A stretch of 50,028 bases of DNA from Salipiger mucosus DSM 16094 (GCF_000442255.1 NZ_KE557276.1:8293-58320); one strand, 5' to 3'; numbered from the stretch's first letter, positions 18,239-27,311 are shown. The notes: a model not told the origin generated them from the sequence alone. Translations and numbers: made by a program.

Positions 18239-19636
18239 ATGAACGCAGCGACAAAGCTCCCGGGCGACGTGGGCCCGATCCATTTCGTCGGCATCGGCGG
18301 CATCGGCATGTCCGGCATCGCCGAGGTGCTGCTGAACCACGGCTACCGCGTGCAGGGCTCCGACCTGAAGCGCTCGAACATCACCAAGCGGCTCGAGGAC
18401 CTCGGCGCGCAGATCTTCGAGGGCCAGGCCCCCGCGAACCTCGAGACAGCGCAGGTCGTCGTGATCTCCTCGGCGATCAAGCCCGGCAACCCCGAGCTCG
18501 ACGAGGCGCGCCGCCGCGGCCTGCCCGTGGTCCGCCGCGCCGAGATGCTGGCCGAGCTCATGCGGCTCAAGTCCAACGTCGCCGTCGCCGGCACCCACGG
18601 CAAGACGACGACGACCACGATGGTCGCCACGCTGCTCGACGCCGGCAGCTACGATCCCACCGTCGTCAACGGCGGCATCATCCACGCCTACGGCTCCAAC
18701 GCCCGCATGGGCGAGGGCGAGTGGATGGTGGTCGAGGCCGACGAGAGCGACGGCACCTTCAACCGGCTGCCCGCCACCATCGCCATCGTCACCAACATCG
18801 ACCCCGAGCACATGGAGCACTGGGGCTCGATCGAGAACCTGCGCGACGGCTTCTACCAGTTCGTCTCGAACATCCCCTTCTACGGCCTCGCCGTCTGCTG
18901 CACCGACCACGCCGAGGTGCAGGCGCTCGTCGGCCGCGTCACCGACCGCCGCGTGATGACCTACGGCTTCAACGCGCAGGCCGACGTGCGCGCGGTGAAC
19001 CTGCGCTACGAGACGGGCAAGGCCAAGTTCGACATCCTCCTGCAGGCCGAGGACTCGGTCATCGAGGACTGCACCCTGCCGATGCCCGGCGATCACAACG
19101 TCTCGAACGCGCTCGCGGCCGTCGCCGTGGCGCGTCACCTCGGCATGTCGCGCGAGGGCATCCGCGCCGCGCTCGAGGCCTTCGGCGGCGTGAACCGCCG
19201 CTTCACCCGCGTGGGCGAGGTCAACGGCGTCACCGTGATCGACGACTACGGCCACCACCCGGTCGAGATCGCCGCCGTCCTCAAGGCCGCCCGCCAGGCC
19301 TGCGAGGGCCGCGTCATCGCGGTGCACCAGCCGCACCGCTACTCGCGGCTCTCCAGCCTCTTCGACGACTTCTGCGCCTGCTTCAACGAGGCCGACGTCG
19401 TCGCCATCGCCGAGGTCTACGCCGCCGGCGAAGAGCCGATCCCCGGCGCCACCCGCGACGATCTCGTCGCCGGGCTGATCCGCCACGGTCACCGCCACGC
19501 GCGCGCGATCTCGACCGAGGACGACCTCGAGCACCTCGTGCGCGAGCAGGCCCAGCCCGGCGACATGGTCGTCTGCCTCGGCGCGGGGACGATCTCGGCA
19601 TGGGCCAACAACCTGCCGGCGCGGCTCTCCGAGTGA
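18239..19636 (+). CDS. murC: UDP-N-acetylmuramate:L-alanine ligase MurC
   Basis: Cytoplasmic ligase of 465 residues that begins peptide synthesis on UDP-MurNAc. Start set at ATG 18239 because homology begins [20 protein letters not shown] and CAGGGGG lies upstream; in-frame GTG 18194 and ATG 18218 would add 15 and 7 residues and cannot be excluded. Motifs are [38 protein letters not shown] (ATP loop), [38 protein letters not shown] and [16 protein letters not shown]. The full family set is present. A set of three tiny membrane-protein genes follows before murB. Confidence 0.96.
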   Translation: MNAATKLPGDVGPIHFVGIGGIGMSGIAEVLLNHGYRVQGSDLKRSNITKRLEDLGAQIFEGQAPANLETAQVVVISSAIKPGNPELDEARRRGLPVVRRAEMLAELMRLKSNVAVAGTHGKTTTTTMVATLLDAGSYDPTVVNGGIIHAYGSNARMGEGEWMVVEADESDGTFNRLPATIAIVTNIDPEHMEHWGSIENLRDGFYQFVSNIPFYGLAVCCTDHAEVQALVGRVTDRRVMTYGFNAQADVRAVNLRYETGKAKFDILLQAEDSVIEDCTLPMPGDHNVSNALAAVAVARHLGMSREGIRAALEAFGGVNRRFTRVGEVNGVTVIDDYGHHPVEIAAVLKAARQACEGRVIAVHQPHRYSRLSSLFDDFCACFNEADVVAIAEVYAAGEEPIPGATRDDLVAGLIRHGHRHARAISTEDDLEHLVREQAQPGDMVVCLGAGTISAWANNLPARLSE

Positions 19637-19673
19637 GCGTCATGCCCGGCCGCTCTGCGCAGGGGGTCCGCCC

Positions 19674-19901
19674 GTGAGCTGGCTCTGGGGCATGGCCGCC
19701 GTGGTGGTCCTGCTCTTCGCCGTCTCGGCCCTGCGGCTGGTGCGGCGCTTCCTCTTCGGCTTCGCGCTGGCCTTCGGCGTGCTGCTGGTGCTGCACCTGC
19801 GCCACGACCCGGCCGAGGGCGCGGCCATCCTCGCCGCCACCGGCGGCGGGCTGGCCCTCAGCTGGCCGCTGCGCCGCTGGGTCACCGGCATGTTCCTCTG
19901 A
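19674..19901 (+). CDS. Small membrane protein between murC and murB
   Basis: A 75-residue protein starting at GTG 19674, preceded by AGGGGGTCC. It has two strongly hydrophobic stretches (residues 3-21 and 27-43), then a short loop with HLRHDPAEG and a third hydrophobic piece ending in LRRWVTGMFL. The RLVRR segment between helices suggests a positive cytoplasmic side. I do not recognise a family. The placement 37 bases after murC and in the same direction suggests co-transcription with the murein genes. Its reading frame, codon use and ribosome site look genuine. Confidence 0.7.
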   Translation: MSWLWGMAAVVVLLFAVSALRLVRRFLFGFALAFGVLLVLHLRHDPAEGAAILAATGGGLALSWPLRRWVTGMFL

Positions 19902-20039
19902 CGGCGGGGCGCCCCGGTGCGTGAGCCGGTCCTGACCTGACCGACACGCCGACGACGCCCCTTGCGGGCCTTGCCGGGTCGGGGTGATTGCGGCATCCTG
20001 CCCCCGGCTGGCCTGGGGGGCAGCACCTCGGGGACCGTG

Positions 20040-20294
20040 ATGACGATTTCACTTTTTCTGGCCTGCCTCTGGGCCATTCTCGCCACCGTGATGGGCATCC
20101 TGCCCTCGCGCGACAACCACTGGACGCGGGCCTACATCCTGATCGCCCTCGGCATCCCGCTGCTGGGCTACGTCACCTGGGAAAACGGCCCCTGGGTCGG
20201 GCTGCTGGTGCTCCTCGCGGGGATGAGTGTCCTGCGCTGGCCGCTGCGCTACCTGCTGCGCTGGGTGCGTGCCCGCGCCCGCCGCGGGGCCTGA
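20040..20294 (+). CDS. DUF2484 family small membrane protein
   Basis: An 84-residue protein from ATG 20040 (MTISLFLACLWAILATVMG). Three hydrophobic segments (about 3-21, 31-45 and 49-63) lead to the basic C-terminus RWPLRYLLRWVRARARRGA. The pattern, short loop lengths and the position after murC match DUF2484, a family I know from Rhodobacteraceae at this same locus. The open frame extends upstream to 19962, but GTGATG at 20037 and the hydrophobic start favour 20040. Function is unknown; conservation in the dcw cluster points to an envelope role. Confidence 0.78.
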   Translation: MTISLFLACLWAILATVMGILPSRDNHWTRAYILIALGIPLLGYVTWENGPWVGLLVLLAGMSVLRWPLRYLLRWVRARARRGA

Positions 20295-20345
20295 GGCCCG
20301 ACCGTACGAAAACCCCGTACGACACGTACATGAAGGACATGCCCC

Positions 20346-20630
20346 TTGGTCTACCTCGTCCCGGCCGTCGCCTGCGCGCTCTTCGCGATTCTCGGCCACC
20401 TGCTGGCCCGCGCGGGGCGGGCCGGCTGGGTGCTGATCGCGCTCCTGGGCCTCGTGCTCGCGGGCGCCTGGGCGCTGGTGCAGGGCCGGGCGGAACAGGG
20501 CTACGACGCGCTCGGCTATGCCATCGTGTTGGGATTGCTGGTGCTTCCGGGCACGCTGGGCCTGCTGCTGGGCGGCGCGCTGGGGCTTTACCGCCGCCGC
20601 AGGGCAGGGCAGAAGACAGCTCATGACTGA
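20346..20630 (+). CDS. Small membrane protein preceding murB
   Basis: A 94-residue protein starting at TTG 20346, with GAAGGA about ten bases upstream; ATG codons at 20330 and 20339 are out of frame. It has three membrane helices (about 2-20, 27-43 and 56-79) and a basic tail [15 protein letters not shown] do not recognise a family. Its stop (20628-20630) lies inside ATGACTGA, overlapping the ATG (20623) from which murB would start if its frame were intact. This implies translational coupling with murB. The upstream spacer has repeated CGTAC elements. Confidence 0.68.
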   Translation: MVYLVPAVACALFAILGHLLARAGRAGWVLIALLGLVLAGAWALVQGRAEQGYDALGYAIVLGLLVLPGTLGLLLGGALGLYRRRRAGQKTAHD

Positions 20631-20692
20631 CGATCTGCCCCCCCGTTCGCGGCCGCCTCACGCCCGGCCGCGCTCTCTCCGAGCTGACCTGG
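20623..20692 (+). other. Displaced murB N-terminus: frame break in a C7 tract
   Basis: From ATG 20623 the reading is MTDDLPP and then shifts out of the MurB frame. In the +1 frame the sequence after the run of seven C (20638-20644) reads [20 protein letters not shown], which continues directly into MurB. Six C residues would join the two without a break. There is no ATG, GTG or TTG in the MurB frame between the stop at 20624 and ATG 20693. Either a base was added in the sequence or assembly, or the gene really starts late. Confidence 0.8.
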
Positions 20693-21580
20693 ATGCGCGT
20701 CGGCGGTCCGGCGGACTGGCTCTTCCGCCCCGCCGACCTTGACGACCTGCGCGATTTCCTCGCGCAACTGCCTGAAGACGTTACGGTTTTTCCGATGGGC
20801 GTCGGCTCGAACCTGATCGTGCGCGACGGCGGTCTGCGCGCGGTGGTGATCCGCCTCGGGCGCGGCTTCAACGATGTCGCCATCGAGGGCACCCGCGTCA
20901 CCGCCGGCGCCGCCGCGCTCGACGCGCAGGTCGCCAAGCGCGCCGCGGCCGAGGGCGTCGACCTCACCTTCCTGCGCACGATCCCGGGCAGCATCGGCGG
21001 CGCGCTGCGCATGAACGCGGGCTGCTACGGCACCTACGTCGCCGACCGCCTGGTCGAAGCCCGCGCCGTCACCCGCGACGGCCGCCGCGTCACGCTGACG
21101 CCGTCGGACCTTAACTTGCGATACCGCCAGAGCGACCTCCCCGAGGGCTGGGTGCTGGTCGAAGCCACTTTCGAGGGCCCCGAGGGCGACCCCGAGGACC
21201 TCGCCGACCGCATGACCGCCCAGGTTGCCAAGCGCGACGAGACGCAGCCCACCAAGGACCGCACCGCCGGGTCGACCTTCCGCAACCCCTCGGGCTTCAG
21301 CTCGACCGGGCGCGCCGACGACACGCATGACCTAAAGGCCTGGAAGGTCATCGACGAGGCCGGCATGCGCGGTGCCACGCGGGGCGGGGCGCAGATGTCG
21401 CCCAAGCATTCGAATTTCCTCGTGAATACCGGCGATGCAACGGCGGCCGATCTCGAGGCGCTGGGCGAGGAAGTGCGAAAAAGGGTTTTCCAACACAGCG
21501 GTTTGCAGCTAGACTGGGAAATCATGCGGATCGGTGAACCGGCCGCTGAAAACGGGCCGGAGACGCCCGGACAAGACTAG
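20693..21580 (+). CDS. murB: UDP-N-acetylenolpyruvoylglucosamine reductase MurB (N-terminus disrupted)
   Basis: FAD-dependent cytoplasmic enzyme that reduces UDP-GlcNAc-enolpyruvate to UDP-MurNAc. The open frame from ATG 20693 gives 295 residues: [11 protein letters not shown] at the start, [15 protein letters not shown] (FAD loop), [28 protein letters not shown], and [11 protein letters not shown] with the catalytic Ser, then [19 protein letters not shown]. The family N-terminus is encoded just upstream in a different phase (see the separate entry), so the intended start is probably ATG 20623. A start at 20693 would keep the FAD domain almost whole but has no ribosome site. The gene is essential in known bacteria, so loss of function is unlikely. 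Confidence 0.9.
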   Translation: MRVGGPADWLFRPADLDDLRDFLAQLPEDVTVFPMGVGSNLIVRDGGLRAVVIRLGRGFNDVAIEGTRVTAGAAALDAQVAKRAAAEGVDLTFLRTIPGSIGGALRMNAGCYGTYVADRLVEARAVTRDGRRVTLTPSDLNLRYRQSDLPEGWVLVEATFEGPEGDPEDLADRMTAQVAKRDETQPTKDRTAGSTFRNPSGFSSTGRADDTHDLKAWKVIDEAGMRGATRGGAQMSPKHSNFLVNTGDATAADLEALGEEVRKRVFQHSGLQLDWEIMRIGEPAAENGPETPGQD

Positions 21581-21667
21581 GTGGCCACAGGCAGGCCGCG
21601 ACGATGACGGGGGCCAACCCCCGCACAGAAACGAGGGCAAAACGCCCTGAACGAGGCGGTTTTGGGG

Positions 21668-22582
21668 ATGTCGAGCAGGACACTCCCGAAAGTTGCGGTA
21701 TTGATGGGCGGACCCTCGGCAGAACGCGAGGTCTCGCTCAGTTCCGGCAGGGAATGCGCCGCGGCTTTGAGGGGACAGGGGTTTGAGGTTGTCACGGTCG
21801 ACGCGGGCCGTGATCTCGTACAGCAACTCGACGAGATTTGTCCCGACGTGGTCTTCAACGCGCTTCACGGCCGTTGGGGCGAGGACGGCTGCGTGCAGGG
21901 GCTGCTGGAATGGCTGCGGATGCCCTACACGCATTCCGGCGTTCTGGCCTCGGCGATGGCGATGGACAAGGAGCGCACCAAGCAGGTCTACCGCGACGCG
22001 GGGCTGCCGGTGGTGTCCAGCCAGCTCGCCACCAAGGCCGAGGTCATGGCGCAGCACGTCATGGTGCCGCCCTACGTCGTCAAACCCTACAACGAAGGTT
22101 CGTCGGTCGGCGTCTACCTCGTGGACCGCGCGGCCAACACGCCGCCGCGGCTCTCAGGCGACATGCCCGAGGTGGTCATGGTCGAGGCCTTCGCGCCAGG
22201 GCGCGAGCTGACCACCACGGTGATGGGCGACCGGGCGCTGACGGTGACCGACATCCTCACCGACGGCTGGTACGATTACGACGCGAAATACAAGGAAGGC
22301 GGGTCCCGCCACGTGCTTCCGGCCGAGATTCCGGCCGAGATCCACGAAGCCTGCCTCGACTACGCCCGCCGCGCCCATGACGCGCTCGGGTGCCGGGGCG
22401 TGAGCCGCACCGACTTTCGCTGGGACGAGGCGCGCGGCCTCGACGGGCTGATCCTGCTCGAAACCAACACCCAGCCCGGCATGACGCCCACCTCGCTCGT
22501 GCCGGAGCAGGGGCAGCATTGCGGCATCTCCTTCGGCGAGATGTGCGGCTGGATGGTGGAGGATGCCTCGTGCGACAGATGA
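21668..22582 (+). CDS. ddl: D-alanine:D-alanine ligase
   Basis: Cytoplasmic ATP-grasp ligase of 304 residues making D-Ala-D-Ala for MurF. Start taken at ATG 21668 (MSSRTLPKVAVLMGGPSAER); TTG six bases upstream is less likely. Motifs are GGPSAEREVSLSSG, NALHGRWGEDGCVQGLLEW, THSGVLASAMAMDKERTK, VVKPYNEGSSVGVYLV and the C-terminal LLETNTQPGMTPTSLVPEQ with Mg and omega-loop residues. The 87-base spacer after murB holds the hairpin CGGGGG-CCAA-CCCCCG (about 21609-21624), without a T-run. The gene overlaps the GTG start of ftsQ. Confidence 0.95.
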   Translation: MSSRTLPKVAVLMGGPSAEREVSLSSGRECAAALRGQGFEVVTVDAGRDLVQQLDEICPDVVFNALHGRWGEDGCVQGLLEWLRMPYTHSGVLASAMAMDKERTKQVYRDAGLPVVSSQLATKAEVMAQHVMVPPYVVKPYNEGSSVGVYLVDRAANTPPRLSGDMPEVVMVEAFAPGRELTTTVMGDRALTVTDILTDGWYDYDAKYKEGGSRHVLPAEIPAEIHEACLDYARRAHDALGCRGVSRTDFRWDEARGLDGLILLETNTQPGMTPTSLVPEQGQHCGISFGEMCGWMVEDASCDR

Positions 22583-23484
22583 TGCGCCGCGAGCCTCCCG
22601 TCACCCGGCCCGAGCCGCAGGTGAACCACCCCGATCCTGCGCCCTCGCGCCTGAAATACCGCCTCGAGCGGCTGATGCTCACGCCGCTCTTCCGCGTGAC
22701 GCTGCGGGTTGGGTTGCCGCTGGTCATCGGCTTCGGCGCGACCACCTGGTATTTTTCCTACGACAGCAACCGCGAGGCCCTGATGGGCCAGATCGCCGAG
22801 CTGCGCGACGCCTTCGAGACGCGGCCCGAGTTCATGGTGAACCTCATGGCCGTCGACGGTGCGGGCGACGCTGTGGCCTCGGACATTCGCGCGCTGCTGC
22901 CGCTGGAATTCCCGATCAGCTCCTTCGATCTGGATCTCGACGCCATGCGCGAGACCGTGGTGGCGCTCGATGCCGTCGAGACCGCGCAGCTGCGCATCCG
23001 CCAGGGCGGCGTGCTGCAGGTCGAGGTGGTCGAGCGTGTGCCGGCGGTGCTCTGGCGCTCGGGCGCGGGGCTGCAGCTTCTGGACGCCAGCGGCGTCCGC
23101 GTGGGCCCGGCGCAGGCGCGCGCCGAGCGCCCCGACCTTCCCGTGATCGCCGGGCCCGGCGCCGAGGCGCATGTCGACGAGGCGCTCGCGCTCTTCGACG
23201 CGGCGGCGCCGCTGGCCGGGCGGCTGCGGGGCCTCGAGCGGGTCGGCGAGCGGCGCTGGGACGTGGTGCTGGACCGCGCACAGCGGATCGAGCTGCCGTC
23301 GCGCAACGCGGTGCAGGCGCTCGAGCGGGTGCTGGCGATGGACGAGGCGGTGGACATGCTGGCGCGCGACATCGCGGCCGTGGACCTGCGCCTGCCGCGC
23401 CGGCCCACCCTGCGGCTGCGGGGCGGCGCGGTCGAGGATTACTGGCGGATCAAGGCCCTTGAGACCGGAGAACAACAACAATGA
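22570..23484 (+). CDS. ftsQ: Cell division protein FtsQ
   Basis: Bitopic divisome protein of 304 residues that binds FtsL and FtsB in the periplasm. Start set at GTG 22570 with GGAGGA seven bases upstream; ATG codons at 22579 and 22582 are alternatives. The cytoplasmic part (about 1-42) is Pro/Arg-rich, then one membrane helix (RVTLRVGLPLVIGFGATTWY). The POTRA domain follows with REALMGQIAELRDAF, and the FtsQ domain has DAVETAQLRIRQGGVLQVEV, VERVPAVLW, LPVIAGPGAE and a C-terminal strand AAVDLRLPRRPTLRL. It overlaps ddl and ftsA. Confidence 0.93.
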   Translation: MRQMMRREPPVTRPEPQVNHPDPAPSRLKYRLERLMLTPLFRVTLRVGLPLVIGFGATTWYFSYDSNREALMGQIAELRDAFETRPEFMVNLMAVDGAGDAVASDIRALLPLEFPISSFDLDLDAMRETVVALDAVETAQLRIRQGGVLQVEVVERVPAVLWRSGAGLQLLDASGVRVGPAQARAERPDLPVIAGPGAEAHVDEALALFDAAAPLAGRLRGLERVGERRWDVVLDRAQRIELPSRNAVQALERVLAMDEAVDMLARDIAAVDLRLPRRPTLRLRGGAVEDYWRIKALETGEQQQ

Positions 23485-24815
23485 TCGAGCTCTACGAATC
23501 CCAGCGGGCGATGCGCAACGTGCGCAAGGCGGCGATGCAGAGGGGCGTTGTCGCGGTGCTCGACGTGGGCAGTTCCAAGATCGCCTGCCTGGTGCTGCGC
23601 TTCGATGGCACCGACGGGCCGATGCCCGATGATGGCGTGGGTTCGCTGGCCGGGCAGACCGGCTTTCGGGTGATCGGCGCGGCAACGACGCGCTCGCGCG
23701 GGGTGCGCTTCGGCGAGATCGCGGCGATGGGCGAGACCGAACGCGCGATCCGCACCGCCGTGCAGGCGGCGCAGCGCATGGCGGGCATCCGGGTCGATCA
23801 CGTCATCGCCTGCTTCTCGGGGGCCGAGCCGCGCAGCTACGGGCTGGCCGGGCGCGTCGAGATCGCGGGCACCATGGTCACCGAGCAGGACGTGGCGCGC
23901 GTGCTTTCGGCCTGCGATCCGCCCGACATCGGCGTGGGCCGCGAGGTGCTGCACGCCCAGCCGGTGAACTTCGCGCTCGATCACCGCTCGGGGCTGAACG
24001 ATCCGCGCGGCCAGATCGGGCAGGAGCTGGCCTGCGACATGCACATGCTGACCTGCAACGCACAGGCGATCCAGAATCTCGCCCACTGCGTCAAGCGCTG
24101 CGACCTCGAACTCGCGGGCCTGGCCTCCTCGGCCTATGTCAGCGGCTCGGCCGCGCTGGTCGAGGACGAGCAGGAGCTGGGCGCGGCCTGCATCGACATG
24201 GGGGGCGGGGCGACCGGCGTCTCGATCTTCATGAAGAAGCACATGATCTACGCCGACACGGTCCCGATGGGCGGCGACCACGTCACCGGCGACATCTCGA
24301 TGGGGCTGCAGATCCCCATGGCCATGGCCGAACGGATCAAGACCTTCCACGGCGGGGTGGTGGCCACCGGCATGGACGACCGCGAGATGATCGAGATCTC
24401 GGGCGACACCGGCGACTGGCACCACGACCGCCGCCAGGTCAGCCGAGCCGAGCTGATCGGCATCATGCGCCCGCGCGTCGAGGAAATCCTCGAGGAGGTG
24501 CGCGCCTGTCTCGACGCGGCGGGCTTCGACCACATGCCCAGCCAGCAGATCGTGCTGACCGGCGGCGCGAGCCAGATCCCCGGCCTCGACGGGCTGGCCA
24601 GCCGCATCCTGGGCAGCCAGGTCCGACTGGGCCGGCCGATGCGCGTGCACGGGCTGCCGCAGGCGGCGACAGGCCCGAACTTCGCCAGCGCGGTCGGCAT
24701 GTGCCTCTTCGCCGCGCATCCGCAGGACGAGTGGTGGGACTTCGAGATCCCGGTCGACAAGTACCCGGTGCGCTCGCTCAAGCGCGCGCTGCACTGGTTC
24801 CGCGAGAACTGGTGA
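23481..24815 (+). CDS. ftsA: Cell division protein FtsA
   Basis: Actin-like ATPase of 444 residues that tethers FtsZ filaments to the membrane. Phosphate 1 loop: VAVLDVGSSKIACLVLRF (about 28-45). The SHS2 subdomain 1C follows (RSRGVRFGEIAAMGETERAI). Phosphate 2 is AACIDMGGGATGVSIF and the adenosine motif is IVLTGGASQIPGLDGLA. The amphipathic membrane helix at the C-terminus is present (VRSLKRALHWFRENW). The start overlaps ftsQ by ATGA. The 23-residue N-terminal extension before the first strand (MIELYESQRAMRNVRKAAMQ) is longer than in E. coli. Confidence 0.96.
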   Translation: MIELYESQRAMRNVRKAAMQRGVVAVLDVGSSKIACLVLRFDGTDGPMPDDGVGSLAGQTGFRVIGAATTRSRGVRFGEIAAMGETERAIRTAVQAAQRMAGIRVDHVIACFSGAEPRSYGLAGRVEIAGTMVTEQDVARVLSACDPPDIGVGREVLHAQPVNFALDHRSGLNDPRGQIGQELACDMHMLTCNAQAIQNLAHCVKRCDLELAGLASSAYVSGSAALVEDEQELGAACIDMGGGATGVSIFMKKHMIYADTVPMGGDHVTGDISMGLQIPMAMAERIKTFHGGVVATGMDDREMIEISGDTGDWHHDRRQVSRAELIGIMRPRVEEILEEVRACLDAAGFDHMPSQQIVLTGGASQIPGLDGLASRILGSQVRLGRPMRVHGLPQAATGPNFASAVGMCLFAAHPQDEWWDFEIPVDKYPVRSLKRALHWFRENW

Positions 24816-25190
24816 GGACATCGGATTTCGGTGCGCCGCGCCACCGCGCGGGGCATTTTCAGGGTGACGCCACTCGGCCGCTCTGGTAGCACTTCGGAAG
24901 AACCCGCGCAGAAGACGCGGACAGAGGGATGTCGAGCAGGCTCCCGCAAATCACCGACCGGCGCCGCCTCACTGGAGGACGGTGTCTGCTGACGTCTTGT
25001 GTGCGTCCGGGCATTGTCCGCAATATCTCGCGGTGTCGGCGAAATCCCGCGACCGGTGGGGCCGATTCACCCATATTTTGCGGCGAATCCTCGTTTTTCG
25101 CGTGACCCAATGCTAAGATCTCGGTAATCATTGGCCCTAACAGGCGCAGGACAGGCGTTCAGCAAGTCTAAAAAAGCAGGCGGACAACAC
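24816..25190. promoter_or_regulatory. ftsA-ftsZ intergenic region with two GANTC sites
   Basis: A 375-base region without a convincing gene; the minus-strand frame at 24859-25131 has no family features. It turns AT-richer from 25020 on. Two GANTC sites, GATTC (25064-25068) and GAATC (25085-25089), lie 21 bases apart. These are CcrM methylation targets, which control ftsZ transcription in Caulobacter. A possible -10 (TAAGAT, 25114-25119) has no clear -35. This is the likely separate promoter of ftsZ. Confidence 0.5.
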
Positions 25191-26909
25191 ATGGCACTCA
25201 ATCTCTCCATGCCCGGACAGGAAGAGCTCAAGCCCCGGATCACGGTCTTCGGCGTGGGGGGCGCAGGCGGTAACGCGGTCAACAACATGATCGAGAAGGC
25301 GCTCGAGGGCGTCGACTTCGTGACCGCCAACACCGACGCGCAGGCGCTCCAGCAGTCCATGTCGCAGAACAAGGTGCAACTCGGCGTGAAGGTGACCGAG
25401 GGGCTGGGCGCGGGCGCCCGGGCCTCCGTCGGCGCCGCAGCGGCCGAGGAGAGCATCGAGCAGATCGTCGATCACCTCGCGGGCGCGCACATGTGCTTCA
25501 TCACCGCCGGCATGGGTGGCGGCACCGGCACCGGCGCCGCGCCGATCATCGCGCAGGCCGCGCGTGAGCTGGGCGTGCTGACCGTGGGCGTCGTGACCAA
25601 GCCGTTCCAGTTCGAGGGCGGCAAGCGGATGCGCCAGGCCGAGGACGGTGTGGATGCACTGCAGAAGGTCGTCGACACGCTCATCATCATTCCGAACCAG
25701 AACCTGTTCCGGCTCGCCAACGAGAAGACCACCTTCACTGAGGCCTTCAGCCTCGCGGACGACGTGCTTTACCAGGGCGTGAAGGGCGTGACGGACCTGA
25801 TGGTGCGTCCGGGCCTCATCAACCTCGACTTCGCCGACGTGCGCGCGGTGATGGACGAGATGGGCAAGGCCATGATGGGCACCGGCGAGGCCGAGGGCGA
25901 GGATCGCGCCGTGCAGGCGGCCGAGAAGGCCATAGCGAACCCGCTGCTCGACGAGATCAGCCTCAAGGGCGCCAAGGGCGTGCTCATCAACATCACCGGG
26001 GGGCACGACCTCACGCTGTTCGAGCTGGACGAGGCCGCCAACCGCATCCGCGAGGAAGTGGACGCCGACGCCAACATCATCGTGGGCTCGACGCTCGACG
26101 ACACCATGGACGGCATGATGCGCGTCTCGGTGGTCGCCACCGGCATCGACGCCTCGAACGTGCAGCACGACGTGCCGCTGCCGCGCCGCTCGCTGGCGCA
26201 GCCGCTCAAGCCCACCGCCGAGGTGGTCGAGGAGACGCCGGCGCACGCGCCGCATCCGCAGTCCGAGCCGCAGCCCGTCGTGGCCGAAACCCCGGCACCG
26301 CAGGCCCAGCCGCAGCAGGCGCCCGCCGCTGCCCGCGCCCCCGAGCCGCAGTACGAAGAGGACGAACCCTCGCTCTTCGGGTCGATGAGCGGCGAGTATG
26401 GCGACCAGTCCTACGACGTGGTCGAGGAAGAGCCTGCGCAGGACGACGACGGTCTGCCGCCGCCGGCCTACCGCCCGCAGGTGGCGCAGTTCCAGCCGCA
26501 GTCCGGTTCGCTCGATGCCGACCCCGAGGAATTCGTGGCCCCGCGCCCGCAGCAAGCCGGTCAGCCCTCGCAGGAGACCATGGCCCGCCTTCAGGCCGCA
26601 GCCGCGCGCAGCCGTCACCAGGCGGCCCCCGGCACGCAGTCGCGCGCCGCGCAGCAGCCGCAGTCCTCGCAGCAGCAGCCCGCCGCGCAGCGCGGTGCCG
26701 AGGGCGAGCGTTCGCGCTTCGGGATCAACTCGCTGATCAACCGGATGACCGGGCACGGCCACGAGGGGGGGCAGCAGCCTCAGCCGGCGCCGCGCCGCCA
26801 GCAGCCGCCGGTGTCTTCGCAGGCCCCCGCGCCGGTGCACGACACCGAAGAGGAGCCGGATCAGGATCGGATCGAGATCCCGGCCTTCCTGCGCCGCCAG
26901 GCCAACTGA
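25191..26909 (+). CDS. ftsZ: Cell division protein FtsZ
   Basis: Tubulin-like GTPase of 572 residues that forms the Z-ring. Start at ATG 25191 ([20 protein letters not shown]); the frame is open to 25131 but without homology. Motifs are [26 protein letters not shown], the tubulin signature [14 protein letters not shown] (about 105-118) and the T7 loop [11 protein letters not shown] (about 207-217). The globular domain ends near residue 320. A linker of about 230 residues, rich in Pro, Gln, Ala and Glu, leads to the conserved end [13 protein letters not shown], which binds FtsA and other partners. Long linkers are normal in alphaproteobacteria. The gene ends in a clear terminator. Confidence 0.97.
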   Translation: MALNLSMPGQEELKPRITVFGVGGAGGNAVNNMIEKALEGVDFVTANTDAQALQQSMSQNKVQLGVKVTEGLGAGARASVGAAAAEESIEQIVDHLAGAHMCFITAGMGGGTGTGAAPIIAQAARELGVLTVGVVTKPFQFEGGKRMRQAEDGVDALQKVVDTLIIIPNQNLFRLANEKTTFTEAFSLADDVLYQGVKGVTDLMVRPGLINLDFADVRAVMDEMGKAMMGTGEAEGEDRAVQAAEKAIANPLLDEISLKGAKGVLINITGGHDLTLFELDEAANRIREEVDADANIIVGSTLDDTMDGMMRVSVVATGIDASNVQHDVPLPRRSLAQPLKPTAEVVEETPAHAPHPQSEPQPVVAETPAPQAQPQQAPAAARAPEPQYEEDEPSLFGSMSGEYGDQSYDVVEEEPAQDDDGLPPPAYRPQVAQFQPQSGSLDADPEEFVAPRPQQAGQPSQETMARLQAAAARSRHQAAPGTQSRAAQQPQSSQQQPAAQRGAEGERSRFGINSLINRMTGHGHEGGQQPQPAPRRQQPPVSSQAPAPVHDTEEEPDQDRIEIPAFLRRQAN

Positions 26910-26936
26910 GCCCGAGCGACATCGCAGTCATGCAAG

Positions 26937-26969
26937 CAGGCGTCCCGTCCGGGGCGCCTGTTCGCGTTT
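26937..26969 (+). terminator. Intrinsic terminator after ftsZ
   Basis: A ten-base-pair stem, CAGGCGTCCC (26937-26946) with GGGGCGCCTG (26951-26960), one T-G pair, loop GTCC, followed by TTCGCGTTT. It lies 28 bases after the ftsZ stop and closes the dcw transcript. Confidence 0.75.
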
Positions 26970-27311
26970 CAAAGGCGCGGTCGGGACACCGTCTAGGCCG
27001 GGCCGGGGCCTGCGTTCGCGGCGTCAGACGCTGTCACAACCTGTCACGAAAAGCCCTCACCGGTGTTGCAACCGGTCACGGATTACCCACGCCGGTCGCT
27101 CGAACGGGACGTGGATAAGTCTATATTTTTCGTTATGAAACAAAGTTTTGCGTTGCGTTCCGCAGACTCCGGCGTGCATCCGCCCAAAGCGGTTCGAGGA
27201 TGTTTCAGACGGACACATTGTTTGATTTGAGAGCGTGGGGGGGCGACTGTATCTCCCGGATCAAAGGAACAGCCACACTCTAAAGCCGTTCCGTGACCCG
27301 AGGTATTCGCC
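26970..27311. promoter_or_regulatory. lpxC upstream region with repeats and a DnaA-box-like site
   Basis: The region shows no gene. CTGTCAC occurs in a 10-base tandem at 27031-27037 and 27041-27047. ACCGGT-GTTGCA-ACCGGT (27059-27076) is an inverted repeat. CGTGGATAA (27110-27118) matches the DnaA box TGTGGATAA at eight of nine positions. TATATTTTTC (27122-27131) could be part of a promoter. lpxC evidently has its own control after the ftsZ terminator. Confidence 0.4.

Noticed and set aside
15791-19636. A 1281-codon open frame across ftsW, murG and murC
   Set aside because: Only the last part (from 18239) is MurC. The rest is an Arg/Ala/Pro-rich shadow of ftsW and murG caused by high GC.
21600-21660. 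Hairpins CGGGGG-CCAA-CCCCCG and GGGC-AAAAC-GCCC before ddl as an attenuator
   Set aside because: The murB-ddl spacer is short and there is no T-run directly after a stem; the evidence is too weak to call.
21665-24940. GGGATGTCGAGCAGG shared by the ddl start (21665-21679) and the ftsZ upstream region (24926-24940)
   Set aside because: A 15-base match is expected about once by chance in a window of this size; no further extension beyond a loose CTCCCG.
24859-25131. A 90-codon minus-strand frame in the ftsA-ftsZ spacer
   Set aside because: There is no ribosome site, motif or plausible composition; the region is better explained as the ftsZ promoter.
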